DNA from: Candidatus Methanomethylicota archaeon
GTDB taxonomy: Archaea; Thermoproteota; Methanomethylicia; Culexarchaeales; Culexarchaeaceae
Assembly: GCA_020833005.1 (NCBI GenBank)
Contig: JAJHRD010000014.1
Location: 1 to 34,552, forward strand
Reading direction: 5' to 3'
DNA length: 34,552 nt
This document shows, piece by piece, positions 1 through 8,094 of the stretch. The notes under the pieces are model-generated. The model was not told where the DNA came from, did not search any database, and worked only from the letters and a program-made list of their open reading frames with translations. A program made the position numbers and the translations under genes. Each line of letters starts with the position of its first letter. Within the stretch, counting starts at the first letter, position 1.

Positions 1-109
1 CTTCAGCTTGCTTAACACCAACATCACTTAAAGGCACATCAACCCTACCCCTAAAAACACCCTTAACATTCCACTCAGTTTCACCATGCCTAATCAAGAA
101 GAGCCTCAA
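1..109 (-). CDS. Histidine phosphatase (phosphoglycerate mutase-like), N-terminal fragment
   Basis: The minus strand reads from a TTG codon at 109 to the left edge and begins RLFLIRHGETEWN. RHG is the catalytic motif of the histidine phosphatase superfamily, with the phospho-accepting His right after the first strand, and the following GRVDVPLSDVGVKQAE matches the usual continuation. Only 36 residues are in the window. An in-frame TAA directly upstream of the TTG makes this TTG the only reasonable start. There is no clear SD; a TATA-like AT-rich element near 139-150 is about 30 bp upstream, which suits a nearly leaderless transcript. Whether it is a phosphoglycerate mutase, an alpha-ribazole phosphatase or another family member cannot be told from this fragment. 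Confidence 0.85.
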   Translation of the reverse strand, partial: MRLFLIRHGETEWNVKGVFRGRVDVPLSDVGVKQAE

Positions 110-138
110 TTAAACCACAATATAGAGAGTTGAAGCTG

Positions 139-150
139 AAAATATTTATC
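139..150. promoter_or_regulatory. AT-rich shared promoter element between divergent genes
   Basis: AAAATATTTATC lies between the leftward histidine phosphatase (start 109) and the rightward membrane protein (start 185). On the minus strand it is placed like an archaeal TATA box for a short-leader transcript. The next bases (TATTTATCC) could serve the plus strand, where the SD at 173-177 requires a short leader. This is inferred from position and composition only. Confidence 0.4.
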
Positions 151-184
151 TATTTATCCATTGAAAAATAAGGGTGAAGACTTT

Positions 185-904
185 ATGTCATCCATAAAAC
201 CAACAAGAGAACTTGGATTAGAGGAGATATTTAGTTTAGCTTGGGATGTATACACTAAACATGCAAAGAATATTATTCCACCATACATAATACTTGGATT
301 ATTAACATTGATCGGTGAATACATCCCAGCATTAATACAATATCGAAGGACCTATGGCATGGTAAGATTGTATATTGGGATATATGAAATCGTAACGTCA
401 ATATTATGGTGGCTGATAATTGCCATCATCGGCCTAATAATTGCTGGAATTACAATTAAATATACTGGGGATGTAATTGAGGGGGTGAATCCAACATTGA
501 AATCTTCACTAAATTACACTGTAAGTAGACTTGGAGACATAATATTGTCAGCAATAATACTTGCAATCATACTAATAGTGGGATTCATCCTCCTAATAAT
601 TCCTGGAATAATATTTGGGATAATGTTCATATTAACCATGCATGTAGTTGTGCTTGAGGGGAGGGGTCCAATAGAAGCCCTTAAAAGGAGTAAACAACTC
701 ATCCATGGAAGGTGGATTACAACATTTGCAATATTGTTAATAATTTTCGTAATAATATTTGTAACCAGCTCAATACCATGGTGGATAGGCTTCATACTCA
801 CATTAATAGTACAACCATACATTGTCACCATATTGACATTCCTATACTACTCCATGAGGGCAAGGGAAAGTCAACCTCCACCACCAACAATTAGTTGGGT
901 GTGA
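185..904 (+). CDS. Polytopic membrane protein (GPDPase-membrane-domain / DUF975-like)
   Basis: About 239 residues with a short cytosolic start (SSIKPTRELGLEEIFSLAWDVYTKH) and roughly five to six hydrophobic segments. The segment VVLEGRGPIEALKRSKQLIHGRW matches the pattern seen in membrane domains of the glycerophosphodiester phosphodiesterase-membrane / DUF975 type, where a conserved ALkrS helix lies between membrane segments. The start is set at ATG 185, with GGTGA at 173-177 seven bases upstream; an in-frame TTG at 161 would place the SD inside the gene. The C-terminus is short and Pro-rich. Function is unknown. It ends just before the phosphatase gene at 931 and could be cotranscribed with it. 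Confidence 0.75.
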   Translation: MSSIKPTRELGLEEIFSLAWDVYTKHAKNIIPPYIILGLLTLIGEYIPALIQYRRTYGMVRLYIGIYEIVTSILWWLIIAIIGLIIAGITIKYTGDVIEGVNPTLKSSLNYTVSRLGDIILSAIILAIILIVGFILLIIPGIIFGIMFILTMHVVVLEGRGPIEALKRSKQLIHGRWITTFAILLIIFVIIFVTSSIPWWIGFILTLIVQPYIVTILTFLYYSMRARESQPPPPTISWV

Positions 905-930
905 AAGTATGCTGATGGGGGGTGAATGAT

Positions 931-1704
931 TTGGCTGGGAAACTTAAAATCATAGATTGTAGGGGTGCTAGTAGGATAATTGTTGTTGGAGATATACATG
1001 GAGATTATGAGGCATTTAGGGGGGTTGTGAAGCTATTCAATCCAGATAGGGATGTAATTGTATTCTTGGGGGATTATGCTGATAGAGGGGATATGGGCGT
1101 TGAAGTCATTGAGGGTGTTAATGATTTAATTGAGAATTATGGTGATAGGGTTGTGGCTTTGAAGGGGAATCATGAAGATTATAGGGATGGTGAACCATAC
1201 TTCCAACCATGCACACTAATATATGAAGCGGATGTTAAGAGGGGAGGGTGGAGCAACTACTACAATTCATTCCTAAAGAGGTTTATAGGTAGACTGCCAA
1301 TAGCTGCAATATATGATGGGATACTATTTGTTCATGGTGGAATATCATCTAAAATAAGAAGCCTAAAAGATCTTGAGGACCCAACGCCTGAAGTTGAGGA
1401 GGATGTTTTGTGGAGTGATCCATGGGGAGGGTTTGGGGAGCATCCAAACTTTAGGGGGGCTGGAATACTATTTGGGGTGGATGTGAGTGAGAGTGTTTGT
1501 AGAGCTTTAAATGTGAATTACATAGTTAGAAGTCATGAGCCGAGGAAAGCTTTGGATGGACCATATGTGGAGCATGATGGCAGGGTAGTAACTGTGAGCA
1601 CCACGAGGATTTATGGTGGTAGACCATTCATACTATCCATACCCACAGAAAACACGCCGAAAAATGGTTATGAATTAATGAATTATGTGGTAATGATTGA
1701 TTAG
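931..1704 (+). CDS. PPP-type serine/threonine protein phosphatase
   Basis: About 257 residues containing, in order, the PPP metallophosphatase motifs GDIHGDYEAF, GDYADRG, LKGNHED, LFVHGGIS, LWSDP and RSHEP. These give the Asp, His and Asn ligands of the two-metal centre and the phosphate-contacting His and Arg residues. The LWSDPWGG...RGAGILFG stretch is typical of PP1/PP2A-like enzymes rather than of general metallophosphoesterases, so a protein phosphatase is the best call. Length suits a catalytic domain alone with no regulatory extension. TTG at 931 follows GGTGA (921-925) by five bases; GTG at 922 in the same frame is the alternative start. It follows the membrane protein gene by 26 bp. 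Substrates are unknown. Confidence 0.88.
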   Translation: MAGKLKIIDCRGASRIIVVGDIHGDYEAFRGVVKLFNPDRDVIVFLGDYADRGDMGVEVIEGVNDLIENYGDRVVALKGNHEDYRDGEPYFQPCTLIYEADVKRGGWSNYYNSFLKRFIGRLPIAAIYDGILFVHGGISSKIRSLKDLEDPTPEVEEDVLWSDPWGGFGEHPNFRGAGILFGVDVSESVCRALNVNYIVRSHEPRKALDGPYVEHDGRVVTVSTTRIYGGRPFILSIPTENTPKNGYELMNYVVMID

Positions 1705-1708
1705 GGAT

Positions 1709-2629
1709 TCATTCTAGGGCTATGAATCTGGTTAAATGTAAATCCATAATCATCTTTCTAATTTTATCTTCAACTTCACCCTTCTCCATGGTTAACGGTG
1801 GCCTAACATAGGGTTTAACTGGTGAACCCATAAGCTTCATTAAAATCTTAACTGCAGATGGGAATGATGATGTGTAATCATAAACCTTAACGATTCTAAG
1901 CAGAGTTTTCCATGCATTGTAAGCCTTTTGGAAGTCACCCTCCCTCCAACCATCATAAATCTCCCTATGGAGTTTTGGGGTTGCATTAGCCAATGCCATT
2001 ATACCACCATCACCACCCATCATCAATGCGGGTAGGAACATATCATCTAAACCAGTGAATATTGAGAAATCACTCCTAACACTCTTCAAATCAATTATGA
2101 GATTTCTTAGGTATGTGAAACTATCAAAAGTTACCTTTGCCCCAACAATATTACTATATTCTGAGGCAAGCTCCAGATACATTTGAATTGGAATATTAAT
2201 TCCAGTGGTTGATGGAATATTGTAAACTATGACGGGGATATCAAGCTTCTCAGCAATTGTGGAGAAATGCTTCTTCAAACCTTCATATGTGGGTTTAAAG
2301 AAGAAGGGTGGAGTAACTATAACGCCATCCACACCAAAATCCTTAAAAACTTTACCCAACTCCAAACTATGGGCAGTGGAATTGGAGCTTATCCCAGGTA
2401 TAACCTTAACCAAGCCATGAGCCTCCTCCAAAACAATTTTAACCAAAAGCACACTTTCATCCCTACTCAAATGGACAAACTCACCAGTAGTGCTATTTGG
2501 GAATATACCATGAACGCCACCCTCAACCTGATACCTAACAAGCCACCTCACAACCTCCACATCAATGGATAAATCCTCCTTAAACGGTGTTATCATGGGA
2601 GTAATTACACCATGAAACTTAACAGGCAT
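1709..2629 (-). CDS. DapA / KDG-aldolase family lyase
   Basis: A class I (Schiff-base) aldolase of the dihydrodipicolinate synthase / N-acetylneuraminate lyase family, 306 residues, the normal length for the TIM-barrel. From the ATG at 2629 the residues include STTGE at 46-50 (carboxylate-binding loop), catalytic Tyr136 in VIVYNIPSTTG and Schiff-base Lys165 in GAKVTFDS. The spacing matches Escherichia coli DapA. The substrate cannot be fixed from sequence: lysine synthesis (DapA), 2-keto-3-deoxy sugar acid cleavage as in the archaeal Entner-Doudoroff route, or another pyruvate aldol reaction are all possible, and no dap or sugar-acid genes are nearby. ATG 2629 is preferred over TTG 2641 because GGTG lies six bases before it. 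It converges with the phosphatase gene, leaving only 4 bp. Confidence 0.88.
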   Translation of the reverse strand: MPVKFHGVITPMITPFKEDLSIDVEVVRWLVRYQVEGGVHGIFPNSTTGEFVHLSRDESVLLVKIVLEEAHGLVKVIPGISSNSTAHSLELGKVFKDFGVDGVIVTPPFFFKPTYEGLKKHFSTIAEKLDIPVIVYNIPSTTGINIPIQMYLELASEYSNIVGAKVTFDSFTYLRNLIIDLKSVRSDFSIFTGLDDMFLPALMMGGDGGIMALANATPKLHREIYDGWREGDFQKAYNAWKTLLRIVKVYDYTSSFPSAVKILMKLMGSPVKPYVRPPLTMEKGEVEDKIRKMIMDLHLTRFIALE

Positions 2630-2715
2630 AACAAACACCAAACACGATTAAATATTATCCACACAAAATGCTCATATACCTTACCATAACACAGTCTACT
2701 ATAGGGTGAAATGGA

Positions 2716-3195
2716 ATGGTGAAAATCCTAATAATATACGATTCAAAAACAGGCAATACAGAGCGAATGGCATATGCAGTAGCCGAGGGGGCAAAACAAG
2801 TGGAGGGGGTGGAAGTAACTGTAAAGAGGGTTAACGAAGTAAAACTGGAAGACCTATTAAACGCACATGGAATAATAATAGGCTCACCAACACGTTACGG
2901 TCAAATGTCAGCAAAAATAAAAGACCTAATAGAAAGAACAATTGAAATTCATGGGAAACTTGAGGGGAAGGTTGGCGCAGCCTTCACAAGCTCAGGGGGG
3001 ATTGGAACTGGAGCTGAAATGACACTACTATCAATAATTCAAGCCATGCTAGTACATGGAATGATAATTCAAGGAATAGCTGAAGATAAACATTATGGAG
3101 CCATGGCTGTGGAGAAGCCAGGCGAGAGAGAACTTAGGGAATGCCGTGAACTTGGGAGGAGGACTGCAGAGCTAGCGAAAAAGCTTTACAAATAA
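2716..3195 (+). CDS. Flavodoxin-fold NAD(P)H:quinone oxidoreductase, WrbA-like
   Basis: 159 residues. The N-terminal strand and FMN phosphate loop read ILIIYDSKTGNTERMA, and the second FMN-contact segment is GSPTRYGQMSAKIKDLIER. A third block (AAFTSSGGIGTGAEMTLLSIIQAMLVHGMII) is characteristic of the WrbA/flavodoxin_2 branch. Expected to be a cytosolic FMN protein reducing quinones or acting as an electron carrier. ATG 2716 has GGTGA at 2705-2709, six bases upstream; an ATG at 2711 is in another frame. It is followed 50 bp later by the UPF0173 hydrolase in the same direction, so they may share a transcript. WrbA assignment is by motif, and the exact electron acceptor is not knowable here. Confidence 0.88.
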   Translation: MVKILIIYDSKTGNTERMAYAVAEGAKQVEGVEVTVKRVNEVKLEDLLNAHGIIIGSPTRYGQMSAKIKDLIERTIEIHGKLEGKVGAAFTSSGGIGTGAEMTLLSIIQAMLVHGMIIQGIAEDKHYGAMAVEKPGERELRECRELGRRTAELAKKLYK

Positions 3196-3245
3196 TTAAT
3201 GTTTTAAATTGAGAAGGGCAAAATTCATTGTGGGGTGAATCCTTT

Positions 3246-3932
3246 ATGATTAGAATTAAATGGTTTGGGCATGCAGCATTCTCAGTAAATATAGATGGGA
3301 GAATATTCTATGTGGATCCATGGATTAAGAATCCACTAAACCCAAGTAAAGAGATACCAGAGGAAGCTCCAGACTACATAATAGTTACACATGATCATGG
3401 TGACCACACTGGGGAAACCATTGAGATAATGAAGAAGCATAGTAAATCTAAGTTGATAGCAATATATGAGATAGCATCCAGCATAGCTAAAGAGATAGGA
3501 GCTGAGGAGAGGGTTATTGGAGCAAACATAGGTGGACCCATAAACCTCGGAGATGGATATAAGGTAATATTAACCGTGGCGCACCACTCAAGCGGAAGAG
3601 GGAATGCCACTGGAGCAGTATTCGGTAAGGAGGGAAAGTACGTCTACCATGCTGGAGACACAGGATTAACATACGACATGAAATTGATAGGGGAATTATA
3701 CAAACCAGTGGTGGCATTGCTACCTATAGGGGGACACTTCACCATGGGACCTATGGAAGCAGCATGTGCAACTCAAATGATGAACCCAAAATACGTTATA
3801 CCAATGCACTACAAAACATTCCCAATAATAGCTGGAACCCCAGAGGAATTCAAGAAATACTTGGATGAAATGAATGTGAAGGTTGAATTGATAGTTCTAA
3901 AGCCAGGTGAAGAAGTTACATTAAAAGTCTAA
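3246..3932 (+). CDS. UPF0173 family metallo-hydrolase (beta-lactamase fold)
   Basis: About 228 residues starting IRIKWFGHAAFSV, the recognisable beginning of the UPF0173 branch of metallo-beta-lactamase-fold hydrolases. Metal ligands visible are THDHGDH (HxHxDH), His in the AHHSS segment, Asp in YHAGDTG and His in VIPMHYKTFP. YHAGDTGLTYDM and LPIGGHFTMGP are also family signatures. These proteins are cytosolic and mostly of unknown substrate. The start is ATG 3246 with GGTGA seven bases upstream (3234-3238); the in-frame TTG at 3228 would bury that SD. Confidence 0.9.
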   Translation: MIRIKWFGHAAFSVNIDGRIFYVDPWIKNPLNPSKEIPEEAPDYIIVTHDHGDHTGETIEIMKKHSKSKLIAIYEIASSIAKEIGAEERVIGANIGGPINLGDGYKVILTVAHHSSGRGNATGAVFGKEGKYVYHAGDTGLTYDMKLIGELYKPVVALLPIGGHFTMGPMEAACATQMMNPKYVIPMHYKTFPIIAGTPEEFKKYLDEMNVKVELIVLKPGEEVTLKV

Positions 3933-4229
3933 CGCGCACTAAACCACCATAATAAAATTTACATTAATTTAACAATATTTATTTAAAGGATTTTCAAAAA
4001 TGGGGGATAAGTTAATATATAACTATTGTAATATCTATATAAGGGGTTTCATGGTAGGCGATTTAACCTGCCCTGCAAATAAATAAAGAAACATGGACGT
4101 ATATTGATTTTAAAGGTAGAAATTATTCAGTTACAATAGCAAAGAATTATTCTCAAATTAAATGTTTGAAATTGAGTTTCCAAAAGGCCCCCATTATCGT
4201 AATATTGCGGGTATTGTGGAGGGATTTTA
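3933..4229. other. Gene-poor stretch upstream of the OPSS gene
   Basis: About 297 bp without a supported gene, the longest such stretch here. It holds TATA-like runs (near 4011-4020 and 4035-4041), a short hairpin with arms 4053-4058 and 4067-4072 (GGTAGG / CCTGCC, one G-U pair, 8-nt loop), and a 28-codon reading frame from ATG 4000 to TAA 4086 with no convincing SD. A 22-codon frame from ATG at about 4162 ends in the TAATG that overlaps the next start. None resembles a known RNA or peptide. It may be a leader or promoter region for the cysteine-synthesis gene. Confidence 0.4.
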
Positions 4230-5531
4230 ATGGCTGATAAAGTGACTTATTTGAGTATAGATAAGTTGAAGCAACCTGTAAAGGTTGATTTAAGGAATGT
4301 CATCTTAACTAAGTATAGTCAGCTATTGAGGGAGGGTGTTTTAAGGGAGCCTATTGTAATTGACAGGGATACTATGGTCGTCTTAAGGGGGTTTGAGTTG
4401 TTGGAGGCTTTGAAATTGCTTTCAGCTGAAATTGTCCCGGTAGTACATGTTGATCCATCGAAGGTGAAGGTTAGGCCGATTAAATTGGAGGATGTACTCA
4501 TTGCAGGTGTGAGGGATCCAAAGCTTGCATATGGAAGTTTTGAGGTGCATTTGGATGAAGATATTCCAATTATAGAGGTGAGTTTAAGTGAATTGGATGG
4601 TTGGAGGAAGTGTTATTGTGGTAAACTTAGAGTTTATAATGATACCCTAGAGTTGCTGTATAAGGATTGGCCAACACCACTCGTTAAATTGAAATCGCTC
4701 TCTTCTGGAAGGAGGAGTGTGTGGGCAAAACTTGAGGGGGCTAATCCATACAGTAATAGTGTTAAGGATAGGATTGGATGGTCTATGATAATGACCGCCA
4801 TTGAAGAGGGAAATATTGGGGACATGTTATATGAAGCTACATCAACTAATACGGGTATAGCCATAACAGCCATAGCGAATATGCTTGGGAAGAAAGCTAA
4901 ACTCTTCATACCAAAAACAATACAAAGAGTCAGTGACATATTCCTAGAAGTTCTCGGTGCAGAAGTTGTGAGGATGCCAGTAAGTTTAACTGTTGAAGCT
5001 ATTGGAGATGTTGATTTTAAAGCTAAAGTTGAGGGGGCAACACATTTAAATCAATTTGAGAACGATGCAAATTTCAAAGTTCACCTTAAATATACAGCAA
5101 GAGAATTAGATGAGCAATTGATGAGTGTTGGACTTAAACCAGATTATATAATAGGGGGTTTAGGGACTTCAGGCCATATGAGTGCAATCTCCATATACTT
5201 CAAAAATAAGTATGGAGGGGCTGTTGAAATTGTAGGAGTTCAGCCAGCTCCAAACGAAGTTATTCCAGGTATACGTAGAATAGAAACTGGGATGAAGTGG
5301 ATCCATTGGGTTGAATTCGATAGAATTGTAGATGTCAGTTTGAGGGAAGCTGTGGAGGGGGCTATAACCATTGCGAGGAGGGAGGGGCTTTTAATAGGGT
5401 TAAGTGCTGGAGCCGTCGTCAGTGCATTCAATAAAGTAGCGAGGGATGAAGGTGTCTACGTATTAATATTTCCAGATACAGGATATAAGTATGCAGAGCA
5501 ATTCGAAAAATATCTTTCAAATCAATTATGA
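4230..5531 (+). CDS. ParB/SerK-like domain fused to O-phosphoserine sulfhydrylase
   Basis: 433 residues in two parts. Residues about 1-85 resemble the ParB/sulfiredoxin fold used by the ADP-dependent serine kinase SerK (YLSIDKLKQ..., then PIVIDRDTMVVLRGFELLEALKLL), but the SerK/ParB DGHHR motif is replaced by LRGFE. Residues about 128-433 are a PLP fold-type II enzyme: PLP Lys179 in NPYSNSVKD, ATSTNTG at 203-209, NQFENDANF from 274, phosphate loop GTSGH at 312-316, IPGIRRIETG from 345 and FPDTGYKY. These blocks match A. pernix O-phosphoserine sulfhydrylase, including the Thr, Gln and Arg that read the substrate phosphate. Reaction: O-phosphoserine + sulfide to cysteine + phosphate. ATG 4230 has GGAGGGA five bases upstream. 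Catalytic call is strong; the role of the N-terminal domain is inference. Confidence 0.88.
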   Translation: MADKVTYLSIDKLKQPVKVDLRNVILTKYSQLLREGVLREPIVIDRDTMVVLRGFELLEALKLLSAEIVPVVHVDPSKVKVRPIKLEDVLIAGVRDPKLAYGSFEVHLDEDIPIIEVSLSELDGWRKCYCGKLRVYNDTLELLYKDWPTPLVKLKSLSSGRRSVWAKLEGANPYSNSVKDRIGWSMIMTAIEEGNIGDMLYEATSTNTGIAITAIANMLGKKAKLFIPKTIQRVSDIFLEVLGAEVVRMPVSLTVEAIGDVDFKAKVEGATHLNQFENDANFKVHLKYTARELDEQLMSVGLKPDYIIGGLGTSGHMSAISIYFKNKYGGAVEIVGVQPAPNEVIPGIRRIETGMKWIHWVEFDRIVDVSLREAVEGAITIARREGLLIGLSAGAVVSAFNKVARDEGVYVLIFPDTGYKYAEQFEKYLSNQL

Positions 5532-5542
5532 AATTGAATTGT

Positions 5543-6904
5543 TTATGGTACAGTAACATTCTTAGGCCAAGGTTCAGCTAGATACTTCTCCACAATACCA
5601 CATGGCACTAATAGTACGAAGGCCCAGCCACTCCAATTCCTAGCAAACATACCCTTCTCAGTCAATTCAATCCCCCAACTATGAATCTTTATGTTCCCAA
5701 GCAACCTATCAATGTATAAACTATATTTCAAACCAGTTTTACCAATTAGTGAATGGAAGTCTTCGTTAAACGTGTTTTTGAAGTCTTGGAATGATAGTTT
5801 TAGAGCACCCAATCTTTCTTGAACATATCTTATAGCCCTCTCCCTAACATCAACCATCCTTAAACCTGCAATTGGAAATCTACCACCATTAACGGTTTTA
5901 ATGTATTCTGCTGGGAAGCATGTATTCACATATTCACATCCACCAGTGAAACCCATTCCACCACTACCAAAAGCTATTAAAGGTCCAACCATTTCACGTT
6001 CAACTGTGGAGTACTCCTTGCTTGTCCTACTGAATGAGTAGTATCTTATTGGGAGGAACCCTCTTTCCCTCAAAATCTTCATAGCTTCAGCATACATTAC
6101 GTTGAACATCTTCTTCTCAGGCTGTTTAGGCATTTTACCACTCATCATTAATCTATACATAGGCCTATAATGTACGATCAATAGTGGGTATAGGGTTATC
6201 TGCATAACATTGAATTCAGTTGCCATTTTAACATCATTAATCCAATCATTGAGGCTTTGGTTTGGTAGGAAGTACATCATATCAATGTTTACGAGTTTGA
6301 AATCAACTTTCAAAGCATTTTCAATAGCCTTAACATTATCATTGGAATTATGAATTCTACCAAGCATTTTAAGATTGGAATCATTGAAGGATTGAACTCC
6401 AATGCTCAGCTTATTAACTCCAGCATCACGCAACTTAAACAAGTAATCTTCATTTATATCATTTGGATTGGCTTCAATACCATAATCGAGATCGCCCTTC
6501 AAATTGAAGAATTCACTTAGACAATTCAGTATCTCCTTATATTGTTGGGGGTTGAGTAAACTTGGAGTACCACCACCAACATGTATATCCGATATGTTAA
6601 TCCCCCTATCTTTGAGTAGTTTACCGTAGAGGGATATCTCCATTTTAATAGCTTCAACATACTTCTCCACAAGACTTCCATCATACAGATACCTCACATA
6701 AGGGCATGCTGGACATAAACTCCTACAAAATGGGAAGTGTATGTAGATGCTTACATCACCACTTTCAGGCAAAGTTTCTGAAATCGATTTCTCAATAACA
6801 TTTTGACTTTCAAGTTTGAAATTGGCTTTGAAAGCTCTCCTTATAATATACCCCCTAAAGCCAAAGGCATCCTTATCTAAAATAAAATGTAACACCAAAA
6901 ACAT
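5543..6904 (-). CDS. HemN/HemW-like radical SAM protein
   Basis: About 453 residues. The radical SAM cluster motif is IHFPFCRSLCPAC (CxxxCxxC) about 60 residues in, followed by DIHVGGGTPSLL (SAM-binding GGGTP), YGIEANPND and LSIGVQSFNDSNLKMLGR, all in HemN-family order. The fourth cysteine found in true coproporphyrinogen dehydrogenases (CxxCxC) is missing, so it is nearer the HemW / uncharacterised branch; a heme chaperone or another tetrapyrrole-related role is possible. The C-terminal part has a HemN-like winged-helix flavour (IELTEKGMFARNWSGW). The start is uncertain: ATG 6904 is given, but a TATA box at 6917-6924 predicts transcription from about 6896, which would favour leaderless TTG 6898 or GTG 6895. 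It begins about 50 bp after the rtcA stop. Confidence 0.82.
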   Translation of the reverse strand: MFLVLHFILDKDAFGFRGYIIRRAFKANFKLESQNVIEKSISETLPESGDVSIYIHFPFCRSLCPACPYVRYLYDGSLVEKYVEAIKMEISLYGKLLKDRGINISDIHVGGGTPSLLNPQQYKEILNCLSEFFNLKGDLDYGIEANPNDINEDYLFKLRDAGVNKLSIGVQSFNDSNLKMLGRIHNSNDNVKAIENALKVDFKLVNIDMMYFLPNQSLNDWINDVKMATEFNVMQITLYPLLIVHYRPMYRLMMSGKMPKQPEKKMFNVMYAEAMKILRERGFLPIRYYSFSRTSKEYSTVEREMVGPLIAFGSGGMGFTGGCEYVNTCFPAEYIKTVNGGRFPIAGLRMVDVRERAIRYVQERLGALKLSFQDFKNTFNEDFHSLIGKTGLKYSLYIDRLLGNIKIHSWGIELTEKGMFARNWSGWAFVLLVPCGIVEKYLAEPWPKNVTVP

Positions 6905-6916
6905 ATATTGTAACAC

Positions 6917-6924
6917 TATTTATA
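6917..6924 (-). promoter_or_regulatory. TATA box of the HemN-like gene
   Basis: The minus strand reads TATAAATA, a near-ideal archaeal BoxA. Counting about 25 nt downstream puts the transcription start near 6896, inside the first codons of the longest reading frame, suggesting a leaderless mRNA and a start at 6898 or 6895. It also means the gene can be transcribed independently of rtcA. Confidence 0.5.
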
Positions 6925-6951
6925 ACTTTAACTAAAATTGAGTTTGAAAAT

Positions 6952-8013
6952 TTATATTCTCTGGAACCCAACACTCCTACACTTTATTATTACTGGTTTC
7001 CCCTCGATCACTTCGAAGGAGACTTCTGGTAGGAATTTCTTGCTCAACTCTATGCATGTTAGGGTGTGCATGCTTAGATTGCTGGTTTTTATGATGGATT
7101 CCCCCTTGGCGAGCATCATGTATACTATCAATTGATCTGCTGCATGGGAATCCACAGTCCCTCCACCCCTAATTTCATCTAGAAGTTTCATTGCAGCTTC
7201 CTCCCCAACCTTTTCAGCTGGCTTCCCTATTTCACCTAAACTGTCTGAGCCAATAATGCATCCAGTGGATGTTTCAGCCCATAAAACTATTCCACATCCA
7301 GGGCTTAAAGCACATTTCGGGTGGTTTGATTGTAGGATTTCCAATTCTATATCGACATCGAATCCATGGGATTTTAGGATTTTAGATGCGGAGTTTGCCA
7401 TTCTATTTGCAATGTGTTCTGGGAGTCTAGAGCTATATGATATCCCCTTAATCAATTTTATTGAACCTTGATCTTCAAGTCTTATTGGTTTTAAACTTGT
7501 TACTGGCTCCATGTAAGCTCTAACAATACCTCCACCTCTGGGATAGAAGCCTCTCCTCAAAACTTGAATGTTGAAGTTGTATCCAGATTTGGATAGTATT
7601 GGCTTCAATACGTTTATTATGTAGTCTACTGGTGGTGCAAGTGGATTATCAGTTCCACCAATAATCTCCACATTAACCCTTGATTTAGCGAACATTGCTG
7701 CTGGTAGTAGGCTTTGAAGTACAAGGGTAGTTGAACCTGCAGTTCCAATATCAAATCTATAGCTTCCACCACCAATACTTTTAGGGTTAAACTTTATCTC
7801 CATAGATCCAAGCTTCAAACCCTCAACTTCAGCATTCACCAAGCTTGCCACAGCCTTAATTGCAGTTATATGTTGAGCTTTTAAACCTGGATCACTCCTC
7901 TTAGCCCTTATATTGAAAACCCTAACTGGAACCCCTAAAACAGCTGATAAAGCCACAGACATTCTAAGTATCTGCCCACCACCTTCAAGCATGCTACCAT
8001 CAACTTCAATCAT
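6952..8013 (-). CDS. rtcA: RNA 3'-terminal phosphate cyclase
   Basis: 353 residues, normal for RtcA. It starts MIEVDGSMLEGGGQILRMSVALSAVLG, the family N-terminus, and carries GTAGSTTLVLQSLLPA, RGFYPRGGG and the catalytic-His segment SHAADQLIVYM near the C-terminus (the His that becomes adenylylated). The enzyme uses ATP to convert RNA 3'-phosphate ends to 2',3'-cyclic phosphates. ATG 8013 is chosen over the upstream start at 8037 because the conserved N-terminus begins there and GGTGGA lies just before it. No RtcB ligase is in the window. It is followed by the HemN-like gene and preceded by NOG1 on the same strand, the latter about 80 bp upstream. Confidence 0.95.
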   Translation of the reverse strand: MIEVDGSMLEGGGQILRMSVALSAVLGVPVRVFNIRAKRSDPGLKAQHITAIKAVASLVNAEVEGLKLGSMEIKFNPKSIGGGSYRFDIGTAGSTTLVLQSLLPAAMFAKSRVNVEIIGGTDNPLAPPVDYIINVLKPILSKSGYNFNIQVLRRGFYPRGGGIVRAYMEPVTSLKPIRLEDQGSIKLIKGISYSSRLPEHIANRMANSASKILKSHGFDVDIELEILQSNHPKCALSPGCGIVLWAETSTGCIIGSDSLGEIGKPAEKVGEEAAMKLLDEIRGGGTVDSHAADQLIVYMMLAKGESIIKTSNLSMHTLTCIELSKKFLPEVSFEVIEGKPVIIKCRSVGFQRI

Positions 8014-8094
8014 ACCATCCACCCAGTAGCAATTCACAATTAAATGTGTAATTCTTCAAAAGAATATTCCCATATATCAATTTAAGATTTAACT

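Noticed and set aside
514-831. Long minus-strand reading frame opposite the membrane protein
   Set aside because: It is a shadow of the hydrophobic gene at 185-904, with no SD, promoter or recognised motif.
4108-4240. Open frame without a standard start just before the OPSS gene
   Set aside because: It contains about 45 open codons but no ATG/GTG or usable SD, and no recognisable protein; probably chance in AT-rich DNA.
4230-4490. Chromosome partitioning (ParB) function for the N-terminal domain of the OPSS fusion
   Set aside because: No ParB helix-turn-helix or CTPase motif is present, and the rest of the protein is a metabolic enzyme; a SerK-like origin fits better.
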